Origin: Bacilli bacterium | GTDB lineage: Bacteria; Bacillota_I; Bacilli_A; RF39; UBA660 | Assembly: GCA_017470045.1 (NCBI GenBank) | Contig: JAFUFG010000198.1 | Coordinates: 1-10,487, forward strand | DNA length: 10,487 bases | Direction of reading: 5' to 3' | Part shown: one piece after another, positions 1 through 5,982 of the stretch | Layout: each line of letters opens with the position of its first letter | Numbering within the stretch: position 1 is the stretch's first letter | Notes under the pieces: model-generated | The model's input: only the letters and a program-made list of their open reading frames with translations | Told to the model about the DNA's origin: nothing | The model's database searches: none | Translations under genes and position numbers: made by a program

Positions 1-2
1 GA

Positions 3-527
3 AAGATTCGTGTTCTTAATTTATTTGCTTATACTGGTGGTGCAACAGTTGCTTGTCTTGCAGCTGGGGCTCATGTTACGCATGTTGATTCTTCTCGTGG
101 TATGGTGGATTGGTGTAAGGAAAATGTTGGTGACTCTGGCTATCAAGGAGAAAATGTTCGTTACATTGTCGATGATGTAGTCAAATTTGTTCAAAGAGAA
201 GCAAGACGAGGAAACACTTATGATGCAATTGTTATGGATCCACCAAGTTATGGTAGAGGAGCTAATGGAGAAGTTTGGGATATTGAAAAAAATCTAAATT
301 ATTTAGTAGAAGAATGTATGAAGATTTTAAGTGATAAGCCATTATTCTTTTTAATTAATTCCTATACGACTGGTTTATCTAGTCATGTTTTAGAAAATAT
401 TTTAAAACTTACAGTTAATCAAAAATGCAATGGTAAGATTACTTGTGGAGAAGTAGGTTTACCAATTCAAAAAGATGATTTAGTATTACCTTGTGGTATT
501 TATGGAAGATGGGAAAGTAATGAATAA
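3..527 (+). CDS. Class I SAM-dependent methyltransferase, RlmI/RlmK-like (5' end missing)
   Basis: This is the C-terminal 174 residues of a Rossmann-fold methyltransferase whose start lies before the window; the reading frame is open from base 3. Visible motifs are the SAM-binding motif I (NLFAYTGGAT, residues 6-15 of the fragment), an acidic end of the following strand (HVDSSRGMVDW), and the catalytic motif IV DPPSYGRG (residues 79-86) in the DPPxY form used by methyltransferases acting on nucleic-acid bases. Family knowledge: COG1092-type proteins (RlmI, RlmK) methylate 23S rRNA bases, and this C-terminal part with a CGIYGRW-like ending is common in low-GC Gram-positives. The exact RNA target cannot be read from the fragment, and an N-terminal PUA or RNA-binding part, if present, is off the window. 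The next gene, an RluA-type pseudouridine synthase, overlaps it by 8 bp, so the two are translationally coupled and probably both serve RNA modification. Confidence 0.88.
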   Translation, partial: KIRVLNLFAYTGGATVACLAAGAHVTHVDSSRGMVDWCKENVGDSGYQGENVRYIVDDVVKFVQREARRGNTYDAIVMDPPSYGRGANGEVWDIEKNLNYLVEECMKILSDKPLFFLINSYTTGLSSHVLENILKLTVNQKCNGKITCGEVGLPIQKDDLVLPCGIYGRWESNE

Positions 528-1176
528 ATTAAATGTATTATATGAGGATAATCATATTATTGTAGTAGAAAAGCCAATTAATGTATTGAGTCAGGGAGAT
601 GCTACTGGTGATAAAGATTTACTAACAATGGTAAAAGAATATGTCAAAGTAAAATATCACAAACCTGGAAATGTTTATATCGGACTTGTTCATCGATTAG
701 ATCGTCCAGTAGGTGGAGTTATGGTGTTTGCGCGTAGTAGTAAAGCAGCTGCAAGGTTAAATAAACAAATTCAAGAACATCAAATGAAGAAAAAGTATAT
801 GGCTGTTGTCCATGGAAATATTATGGATAAGGGTACTTTTAAGGATAAGTTAGAAAAACAAGAAAATGGAAATACGATTCTTTCTTGGGATGGAAAGGAT
901 GCAGAATTGAGTTTTGTAAAACTTGGTTATGATGAGAAGAGTAATACTAGTTTGGTTTCTATTGATTTAAAAACTGGTAGACATCATCAGATTCGTGTTC
1001 AATTTGCCTCTCGTGGATACTCTTTATGTGGGGATCAACGTTATGGAAGAGTGGATCATACACAGCTTGCGTTATTCGCTTATCAGCTCTCCTTTACACA
1101 TCCTGTGACAAAAGAAGTGATGACTTTTGAGGTAAAACCTCCGAAGGAAGGTCACTGGTTAAATTTTTCTATGTAA
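520..1176 (+). CDS. RluA-family pseudouridine synthase without S4 domain
   Basis: This 218-residue protein isomerises uridine to pseudouridine in rRNA or tRNA in the cytoplasm. The catalytic motif HRLDRPVGG is at residues 58-66 with the nucleophile Asp61. KKYMAVV (91-97), TGRHHQIRVQF (152-162), GDQRYG (171-176) and the C-terminal LFAYQLSFTHP (185-195) are all diagnostic of RluA/RluD proteins. It starts directly with the catalytic domain (LYEDNHIIVVEKP) and lacks the N-terminal S4 RNA-binding domain of RluD/RluB. The start at 520 was chosen over an in-frame ATG at 493 because it has purine-rich Shine-Dalgarno sequence upstream (GGAAGA 504-509) and begins with the family's usual N-terminus; 493 would sit deep inside the upstream gene. 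The PVGG in place of the commoner TSG after HRLDR occurs in the short Gram-positive subfamily. The target uridine cannot be deduced. Confidence 0.93.
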   Translation: MNKLNVLYEDNHIIVVEKPINVLSQGDATGDKDLLTMVKEYVKVKYHKPGNVYIGLVHRLDRPVGGVMVFARSSKAAARLNKQIQEHQMKKKYMAVVHGNIMDKGTFKDKLEKQENGNTILSWDGKDAELSFVKLGYDEKSNTSLVSIDLKTGRHHQIRVQFASRGYSLCGDQRYGRVDHTQLALFAYQLSFTHPVTKEVMTFEVKPPKEGHWLNFSM

Positions 1177-1192
1177 AGTTTATAAGATTATG

Positions 1193-1221
1193 AAAAATGT
1201 TTGCAATTCAAACATTTTTTT
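1193..1221 (+). terminator. Intrinsic terminator after the pseudouridine synthase
   Basis: A perfect 11-bp stem pairs AAAAATGTTTG (1193-1203) with CAAACATTTTT (1209-1219) around the loop CAATT, followed by T residues. The A-run on the 5' side means it could also work on the opposite strand. It closes the methyltransferase/pseudouridine synthase operon. Confidence 0.88.
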
Positions 1222-1235
1222 GTTATTATTAATAT
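1207..1235 (+). promoter_or_regulatory. Possible promoter of the Pro/Ala-rich membrane protein gene
   Basis: TTCAAA (1207-1212) and TAATAT (1230-1235) are 17 bp apart, each matching the sigma-A consensus at four of six positions. The -35 would lie inside the 3' arm of the preceding terminator. The match is weak. It is offered because the gene at 1266 follows a strong terminator and needs its own promoter. Confidence 0.35.
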
Positions 1236-1265
1236 AGATTAAAAGTAAAGAATAGAGGGATTATT

Positions 1266-2201
1266 ATGAGTTTTGAATTCAGTTGGTTTTTAACTTTACC
1301 TGGAATGTTTATAACTGGTGGTGTTATTTTACTACTAGTTGCATTGATTATTTTAATAGTAACAAATAAAAAATCTAAGAAAGAGCAAAATCCTTTAACA
1401 GCTCAACCAGTAGCCGCACCTGGAACCGATCCAAATGCTGCTGTTGTACCTGCAGTTGATCCTAATGCTGCAGCTGTTCCTGGAGTTGCTCCAGTTGTTG
1501 ATCCTGCTGCTGTAGCACCTGTAGCTCCTGCTGTTGATCCAATGGCTGCACCTGTTGCACCTATTGCTGATCCAACTGCTGTTGCTCCTGTTGCACCTGC
1601 TGTTGATCCAATGGCTGCACCTGTAGCTCCTGCTGCACCTGAGGTAGCACCAGTATCTACAGAACCACAAATGGTTGATCCTGCTGCTGTTATGGCTGCA
1701 ACTGCTAATACGGATTTATCTCCTGCAGTTCCAACTGTAGCTGCACCTGATATGGCTACACCTGTAGAGGCTGCTCCTGTAGTAGATCCTGCTACTGTAG
1801 CTGCTGCTGCACCTGCTACTCCCGAAGTAGCACCTGTTGCTCCTGTTACAGATCCTGCTGCACCTGGAACAATCTATGGTGGTGCAAATCCAACTGTACC
1901 AACAGTTGATTTAAATCAAAATCAAACACATCAAATATATGGTGGTGCTGATCCATTAGAGAATACTCAAAGTATTGCTCCAATTACACCTGCACCTGTT
2001 GCTCCAGCAGCTCCTGAAGTTGCACCTGTTGCTCCTGCAGTTCAACCTGCAACAGTAGCATCTGTTGCTCCAGCTGTAGCACCTGTTGCTCCTGCTGTTG
2101 CACCTGTAGCTCCTGCTGCACCTGCAGTACAACCTGCACCTGTTGCTCCAGTAGCACCTGCAGTAGCTCCTGTACCTGGAGTTGCACCAGTACAACAATA
2201 A
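1266..2201 (+). CDS. Single-pass membrane protein with long Pro/Ala/Val-rich acidic tail
   Basis: No named family is recognised. The 311-residue protein has a short N-terminus, one hydrophobic helix (about residues 13-33), a basic stop (KKSKK, 35-39) and then about 270 residues of low-complexity sequence built from VAPVAPAVDP-like units. After residue 39 the tail contains no Lys or Arg and is acidic (many Asp, some Glu). By the positive-inside rule the tail should be cytoplasmic with the N-terminus outside. Two copies of IYGGA(N/D)P (203-209 and 224-230) interrupt the repeats in a more polar, Gln/Asn-rich stretch. The start at 1266 has Shine-Dalgarno AGAGGGA (1254-1260) five bases upstream. 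Codons are T- or A-ending, so the locally higher GC comes from Ala/Pro content and is not a sign of transfer. Possible roles are a flexible spacer, a scaffold or a cytoskeleton-like tether. This is a guess from composition only. Confidence 0.8.
   Translation: MSFEFSWFLTLPGMFITGGVILLLVALIILIVTNKKSKKEQNPLTAQPVAAPGTDPNAAVVPAVDPNAAAVPGVAPVVDPAAVAPVAPAVDPMAAPVAPIADPTAVAPVAPAVDPMAAPVAPAAPEVAPVSTEPQMVDPAAVMAATANTDLSPAVPTVAAPDMATPVEAAPVVDPATVAAAAPATPEVAPVAPVTDPAAPGTIYGGANPTVPTVDLNQNQTHQIYGGADPLENTQSIAPITPAPVAPAAPEVAPVAPAVQPATVASVAPAVAPVAPAVAPVAPAAPAVQPAPVAPVAPAVAPVPGVAPVQQ
1527..1624 (+). repeat. 69-bp-period tandem repeat in the Pro/Ala tail
   Basis: A 29-base identical block occurs at 1527-1555 and again at 1596-1624, offset by 69 bp (23 codons). 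It encodes two copies of AVAPVAPAVDPMAAPVAP. It is the clearest exact duplication in an otherwise degenerate repeat field spanning about 1400-2195. The period is a multiple of three, so copy-number change would keep the frame. Confidence 0.85.
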
Positions 2202-2205
2202 TATT

Positions 2206-2225
2206 AAAAAGCGAAAGCTTTTTTT
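2206..2225 (+). terminator. Short GAAA-loop terminator after the Pro/Ala protein
   Basis: AAAAAGC (2206-2212) pairs with GCTTTTT (2217-2223) around a GAAA tetraloop, followed by T's. The stem is only seven pairs with two G-C pairs, so termination may be partial. The next gene starts 20 bases later with no room for a promoter, which suggests it relies on readthrough or on a promoter inside the upstream gene. Confidence 0.7.
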
Positions 2226-2245
2226 CTTTATTAGGTGATTAGCGT

Positions 2246-2794
2246 ATGAAAAAAGTTTTAAAAAGGGTCGAAATAGTCTTAATTATCATTAGTGTATTTG
2301 CATTTATTAATGGACTACTTATATTACTTTTCTATTCTCATGTTAATTCCGATAATATTATTACTTTTTCCAAATTAAGTTTTGTTCCTGCATCGAATAA
2401 TTATTTTTCTCCGAATATCAGAAAGAATGACCTTGCATTAATAGAAGAGAAAGATTTGAGCGATTATCACATTAATAATATTATTGCTTATTATACATCG
2501 GATTTTAGTGGTAATATTGTAGTAACCATTGGTAAGATTATGGATGGTTATGCTAATGCAGAAGGAACAAGTTATATCTTTATGGTACAATCGGATAAAG
2601 ATTCTACTACTACCATTGATGGAGATGATGTCATTGGTAAGTGGGAAGGAAATCGCATTCGTAATGGAAGTAAGATTACAAAATTTATTTTTTCTAGAAT
2701 TGGTTTTATTGTAATTTGTGTTTTTCCATTGGTAATCATATTTGGATTTGAGTTTGCCTTATTAATAAAAGATTATTTGAATCGTAAGCGATAA
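2246..2794 (+). CDS. Signal-peptidase-I-like (S26) membrane protein, probably catalytically inactive
   Basis: This 182-residue protein has transmembrane helices at about 9-30 and 151-176 with an outside domain between them. The layout follows the archaeal/Gram-positive S26B signal peptidase: SPNIRKNDLALIEE (55-68) sits where MxPxIxxGDLVIV is expected, DLSDYHINNIIAYYT (70-84) where the DLKxGDIITF segment is, VVTIGKI (92-98) where VVTHRIV is, and DDVIGKW (127-133) where the conserved VIGK is. The C-terminal helix ending in a basic tail also fits. The SGSM serine motif is replaced by ASNNYF (49-54), the catalytic His/Lys position appears to be Ile95, and the GDAN motif is reduced to SDKD (116-119). 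It therefore looks like a pseudoenzyme. The family call is from pattern alignment by eye; a novel two-pass protein remains possible. Shine-Dalgarno AGGTGAT (2233-2239) supports the start. Confidence 0.6.
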   Translation: MKKVLKRVEIVLIIISVFAFINGLLILLFYSHVNSDNIITFSKLSFVPASNNYFSPNIRKNDLALIEEKDLSDYHINNIIAYYTSDFSGNIVVTIGKIMDGYANAEGTSYIFMVQSDKDSTTTIDGDDVIGKWEGNRIRNGSKITKFIFSRIGFIVICVFPLVIIFGFEFALLIKDYLNRKR

Positions 2795-2812
2795 GAAATT
2801 ATCGCTTTTTTT
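2786..2812 (+). terminator. GAAA-loop terminator overlapping the stop codon
   Basis: AAGCGATAA (2786-2794) pairs with TTATCGCTT (2799-2807) around a GAAA tetraloop, followed by a T-run. The TAA stop of the upstream gene (2792-2794) is part of the 5' stem, so translation reaching the stop codon would compete with hairpin formation. Confidence 0.88.
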
Positions 2813-2851
2813 GTAAAATTTTTGTCTTTGAAGAATTTCTTTCTTTGACTA

Positions 2852-2860
2852 TGTTATAAT
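2852..2860 (+). promoter_or_regulatory. Extended -10 promoter of the glycosyltransferase operon
   Basis: TGTTATAAT (2852-2860) is a perfect -10 hexamer (TATAAT, 2855-2860) with the TGn extension, 19 bases upstream of the GT4 start codon. No good -35 stands at 16-18 bp, which is typical for extended -10 promoters. It sits directly after the preceding terminator. Confidence 0.75.
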
Positions 2861-2878
2861 GAGATTAGGTGATGAATC

Positions 2879-4012
2879 ATGAAGAAAGTATCTATTTTGT
2901 CGTTACACCTAGGGTATGGTGGAATTGAAAAGAGTATTGTAGCACTTGCAAATTTACTTGCAAAAGATTATGAAGTAGAAATTGCATGTACTTATCACTT
3001 GTATGATAAGCCGGCTTTTAATATGGATAAACATGTAAGAGTTGTTTATTTAACAGATCATGTTGCTCCAAATAAAGATGATTTTAAAAATGCTGTAAAA
3101 AAGAAAAATCCTATTCGTATTTTAAGTGAAGGATTTAAAAGTATTGGAATTTTGAGATTACGTAAAAATACAATGAAGAAGTATATTCAACATTGTAATG
3201 CAGATATTATTATTAGTACTCGTGATATTTTTGATAATTGGTTAGGAAAGTATGCTCCTAAAGGTGTATTAAAGATTGGTTGGGAGCATAATCATTTCCA
3301 TGGAAACTTTAAATATGCGAATAAGTTAACTCGATATGCTTCTAAATTAGATTTTTTTGTATTAGTATCGAATGAATTAAAAGAGTATTATTCTTCGGAA
3401 CTTAAGGGTACGAATTGTAAATGCGTATATATTCCTAATATTATTGATAAGTTACCAAAGTATCCATCTCACTTAAATAAAAAGAGACTTGTTAGTGTAG
3501 GTAGACTTAGTGAAGAAAAAGGATTTATGGATTTGCTTCATGTATATCAAGGCTTAACAAATCTTTATCCTGATTGGAAATTAGATATTATTGGAGATGG
3601 GGCTGAAAGACCGAAATTAGAAGAATATATTCAAGAGAATAAACTTTCGAAGAATGTAACGTTACACGGATTTCGAAATAAAGATTATATCGATGAAATA
3701 TTACATTCTAGTTCGATATATTTAATGACTTCTTTTACGGAATCATTTGGAATTGTTCTTATAGAGGCGATGAGTCATGGAATACCTTGTATTGCTTATG
3801 ATTCTGCGGAAGGTGCAAGAGAGATAATTCGTAATGGAGAAAACGGATATTTGGTTGCAAATCGAAATAAAGATGAATATATTCACAAGATTGTGGAATT
3901 AATTGAGAATAAAGAATTACGAGATAAAATGGGGAAAGTTGCTTATGATAGTGTTCTTCCTTATACTGGGGAAGAAGTTATCAAATTATGGCATGAAATC
4001 TTAAAAGGATAG
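2879..4012 (+). CDS. Glycosyltransferase family 4 (GT-B fold)
   Basis: This 377-residue cytoplasmic or membrane-associated retaining glycosyltransferase transfers a sugar from a nucleotide-sugar donor to a growing glycan or lipid-linked acceptor. The N-terminal Rossmann domain carries the glycine loop LGYGGIEKS (11-19) and EHNHFH (136-141). The C-terminal domain has VSVGRLSEEKG (205-215), DIIGDGAERPKLEE (236-249) and the EX7E donor-binding motif ESFGIVLIEAM (Glu288 and Glu296), followed by GIPCIAYD and ENGYLV. Length is normal for GT4. The sugar and acceptor cannot be told; EpsF/CapM-like exopolysaccharide enzymes have this form. It is the first gene of an operon with the Alg14- and Alg13-like genes: seven bases separate it from the next start. 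Shine-Dalgarno AGGTGAT lies at 2867-2873. Confidence 0.92.
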   Translation: MKKVSILSLHLGYGGIEKSIVALANLLAKDYEVEIACTYHLYDKPAFNMDKHVRVVYLTDHVAPNKDDFKNAVKKKNPIRILSEGFKSIGILRLRKNTMKKYIQHCNADIIISTRDIFDNWLGKYAPKGVLKIGWEHNHFHGNFKYANKLTRYASKLDFFVLVSNELKEYYSSELKGTNCKCVYIPNIIDKLPKYPSHLNKKRLVSVGRLSEEKGFMDLLHVYQGLTNLYPDWKLDIIGDGAERPKLEEYIQENKLSKNVTLHGFRNKDYIDEILHSSSIYLMTSFTESFGIVLIEAMSHGIPCIAYDSAEGAREIIRNGENGYLVANRNKDEYIHKIVELIENKELRDKMGKVAYDSVLPYTGEEVIKLWHEILKG

Positions 4013-4019
4013 TGATTCT

Positions 4020-4493
4020 ATGAAAAAAAGTGTCATGTTTATTGCTAGTACTGGTGGTCATTTAAATGAACTTTTACAATTACGTAAAATGTTTGATCAT
4101 TATGATTATCATTTGGTTACCGAACATACAAAATCAAATTTATATTTAAAGAAAGAATTTGGTAAAAAGATTAGTTATTTAATTTATGGAACAAAGCATC
4201 ATATGCTTACTTATCCATTTAAATTACTATGCAATTGTTTTATTAGTTTGTTTTACTATTTGAAATATCATCCAGATTATATCATTACAACTGGTGTTCA
4301 TACAGCTGGACCAATGTGTTGTATTGGAAAGATTTTTGGTAGTAGAGTTATTTATATTGAAACTTTTGCGAATATGGTTACTAAGACATCTACTGGTAAA
4401 CTTTTATATCCCATTAGTGATAAGTTTATTGTTCAGTGGGAGAGTATGAAAAAACTTTATCCAAATGCAGAGTTTGGGGGGTGGATTTTCTAA
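4020..4493 (+). CDS. Alg14/PssD/CpsF-like glycosyltransferase subunit
   Basis: The 157-residue protein is the membrane-anchoring, acceptor-side half of a two-part glycosyltransferase. Motifs are STGGHLNEL (10-18), TTGVHTAGP (90-98), VIYIETFA (110-117) and KLLYPISDKFIVQWE (127-141), all typical of bacterial PssD and eukaryotic Alg14. A hydrophobic segment at about 63-83 is the probable membrane-association helix. Family knowledge: Alg14 binds the catalytic Alg13, and in Streptococcus pneumoniae Cps14F enhances the Cps14G galactosyltransferase. Its stop codon TAA shares an A with the ATG of the Alg13-like gene (TAATG), the expected coupling for an obligate heterodimer. Shine-Dalgarno AAAGGAT (4004-4010) overlaps the upstream stop. 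The donor could be UDP-GlcNAc, UDP-GlcA or UDP-Gal. Confidence 0.93.
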   Translation: MKKSVMFIASTGGHLNELLQLRKMFDHYDYHLVTEHTKSNLYLKKEFGKKISYLIYGTKHHMLTYPFKLLCNCFISLFYYLKYHPDYIITTGVHTAGPMCCIGKIFGSRVIYIETFANMVTKTSTGKLLYPISDKFIVQWESMKKLYPNAEFGGWIF

Positions 4494-5332
4494 TGATCTT
4501 AGTTGTATTAGGTACGCAAGATAAAGAATTTCCTAGACTTTTAGAAGCGGTAGAGAGTTGTATTGAGGATGGAACAATTAAAGATAAAGTTGTTGTTCAA
4601 GCTGGGCAAACAAAATATGAATCGAAGAATATGGAAATCTTTGATTTATTACCAGCTCCTGAATTTGAGAAACTTATGGATGAAGCAGATGTTATTATTA
4701 CTCATGGTGGTGCTGGAACTATTCTTAGTGCAATAAAAAAAGGAAAACGTGTTATTGCGGCTGCAAGACTTGAAAAATATAAAGAACATCATAACGATCA
4801 TCAAAAACAGATAATAGGTGAGTTTGCCGATAAAGGTTATATTCTAGAATTAAAAGATTTTCATAAATTAGATGTAATGCTTAAGAAAGCAAAAACATTT
4901 AAGCCTAAGAAGTTTGAAAGTAATACGGATAATATGATTTCTTTGATTGAAGATTATATCAAGGAAGATAACCATACCTCTTGGTATCATAAATATCAAT
5001 CTGTATTTTGGTATATCCTTTTTGGAGTGCTTGCTTATTTCTTATATCAAGTTGGGATTTATCAATTAAGTTATCTTGATAGTATAAGTATCAATCTAAA
5101 ATTAGTTTGTGGAAGTATCTTATTATTAATTCTATATTTTCCTATGAAGTATATTTGTTTTTCTTATAAAGCGAATAATGTTTCGGAATTATGTTTCCGA
5201 TTTGTCTTATACTTTTTGTTTAATTTAGGAATTTTTGTATTATGTACTTTTTTACCACAATATTTGAGTGCAATTGTATTTTTAATAGGAAGTTATCTAT
5301 TTAATCGTTATTTAATTTTTTCGATGAAATAG
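4493..5332 (+). CDS. Alg13/PssE-like glycosyltransferase fused to a GtrA-like membrane domain
   Basis: This is a 279-residue two-part protein. Residues 1-155 form the Alg13/PssE/CpsG domain (GT28 C-terminal type): VVLGTQ (4-9), the donor-binding loop ITHGGAGT (69-76) and EHHNDHQ (98-104). Residues 171-277 hold four helices (about 172-194, 202-224, 234-255 and 258-277) in two halves. The halves end in YFPMKYICF (215-223) and YLFNRYLIF (268-276), matching the repeated NFxxNRxxVF ending of GtrA proteins. GtrA family members are thought to help flip polyprenyl-phosphate sugars. PssE/Alg13 proteins are normally soluble and about 160 residues long, so the fusion is unusual and would anchor the catalytic subunit in the membrane beside its Alg14 partner. 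The start at 4493 overlaps the upstream stop by one base, with Shine-Dalgarno GGGGGGTGG (4476-4484). An in-frame ATG at 4436 is inside the upstream gene and is rejected. Confidence 0.88.
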   Translation: MILVVLGTQDKEFPRLLEAVESCIEDGTIKDKVVVQAGQTKYESKNMEIFDLLPAPEFEKLMDEADVIITHGGAGTILSAIKKGKRVIAAARLEKYKEHHNDHQKQIIGEFADKGYILELKDFHKLDVMLKKAKTFKPKKFESNTDNMISLIEDYIKEDNHTSWYHKYQSVFWYILFGVLAYFLYQVGIYQLSYLDSISINLKLVCGSILLLILYFPMKYICFSYKANNVSELCFRFVLYFLFNLGIFVLCTFLPQYLSAIVFLIGSYLFNRYLIFSMK

Positions 5333-5336
5333 GAGG

Positions 5337-5374
5337 AAAATATTTGTATTTATCTATACAAATATTTTTTTTTT
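5337..5374 (+). terminator. Strong terminator of the glycosyltransferase operon
   Basis: A perfect 13-bp stem pairs AAAATATTTGTAT (5337-5349) with ATACAAATATTTT (5356-5368) around a six-base loop, followed by a T-run to 5374. The A/T symmetry could allow two-way function. The -35 of the next promoter falls in the loop and 3' arm. Confidence 0.9.
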
Positions 5375-5383
5375 CGTTATAAT
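5355..5383 (+). promoter_or_regulatory. Promoter of the exported protein / phosphodiester glycosidase pair
   Basis: TATACA (5355-5360, four of six to consensus) and a perfect TATAAT (5378-5383) are separated by 17 bp, 21 bases before the start at 5405. The -35 overlaps the preceding terminator hairpin, so the same bases serve to end one transcript and begin the next. Confidence 0.65.
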
Positions 5384-5404
5384 TTATTATAGGGTGTATA
5401 AGAT

Positions 5405-5980
5405 ATGGATATAAAGAAGAATCGAAATTTAGCTTTTATATTAATGGGTATTGGAAGTGTTATGATCTTTTCTGGATTTGTTTCTTCCTTTATCATTGGT
5501 TTAAATAATGATCGAGCAGTAGTACGTGCTCGTATGATAGATGTTAATAATACGTTTGAAGAGTTTAGTACACAAGTTAGTATTTATGAAGAACAAAGAG
5601 ATTTACTTTATGAAACAACATTAAGTAGTTTTTATTACGATAAAATGTATGCAGAAGATAAAGCTGTTAAAAATAAATTAACAAATCATGAAGCAATTGT
5701 AGATGCCATTGGAAAAAAGACTACTTTATTAGATGAATTATGTGGAGAAGTTTATTATCCTGACGGTAATGTTAATTCAAAGTGTGTGAATTATAAATCT
5801 ATTTATGAACAAGTTGTAAATTATTTTGTAACGGATATTAATTACTATAATAAAAATATTGATTCTTATAATACTTATATAAGTGGAAAAGGTTCTAATC
5901 AAGTATTAAAAAAATATATAACAAAGAAAAAATTTATTGACTATAATAAAGATAAGAAATTTGATGGGCGCGAGGATTAA
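5405..5980 (+). CDS. Membrane-anchored exported protein of unknown function
   Basis: No family is recognised. The 191-residue protein has a short basic N-terminus (MDIKKNRN), one hydrophobic helix at about 9-32 and an outside part of about 155 residues rich in Tyr, Asn and Lys. Residues 45-110 have heptad-like hydrophobic spacing and could form a coiled coil. Two cysteines, Cys113 and Cys127 in LCGEVYYPD..NSKCVNY, lie outside and could form a disulfide. The absence of an obvious signal-peptidase site suggests it stays anchored. The start codon is preceded by AGGGTG (5391-5396). Its stop is two bases before the start of the phosphodiester glycosidase, so the two are co-transcribed and probably coupled. 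It may be a partner or stabiliser of that enzyme. This is inference from position alone. Confidence 0.8.
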   Translation: MDIKKNRNLAFILMGIGSVMIFSGFVSSFIIGLNNDRAVVRARMIDVNNTFEEFSTQVSIYEEQRDLLYETTLSSFYYDKMYAEDKAVKNKLTNHEAIVDAIGKKTTLLDELCGEVYYPDGNVNSKCVNYKSIYEQVVNYFVTDINYYNKNIDSYNTYISGKGSNQVLKKYITKKKFIDYNKDKKFDGRED

Positions 5981-5982
5981 TT

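Noticed and set aside
493..519. Upstream ATG for the pseudouridine synthase
   Set aside because: It would add nine residues inside the methyltransferase gene. The ATG at 520 has better upstream sequence and the family's N-terminus.
1400..2195. Repeat field that might be taken for a CRISPR array or VNTR
   Set aside because: The repeats are degenerate, in frame and protein-coding; there are no uniform repeats with unique spacers.
1395..2198. Several open frames on the minus strand, rich in Cys/Ser/Arg or Gln/Leu/Val
   Set aside because: They are antisense shadows of the repetitive Ala/Pro/Val codons, with no Shine-Dalgarno and implausible composition.
2529..2714. Open frame inside the signal-peptidase-like gene
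   Set aside because: It is a shadow frame without a Shine-Dalgarno, inside a better-supported gene.
4436..4492. Upstream ATG for the Alg13-like gene
   Set aside because: It overlaps the Alg14-like gene by 58 bases. Alg13 domains begin with the strand MILVVLGTQ, which starts exactly at 4493.
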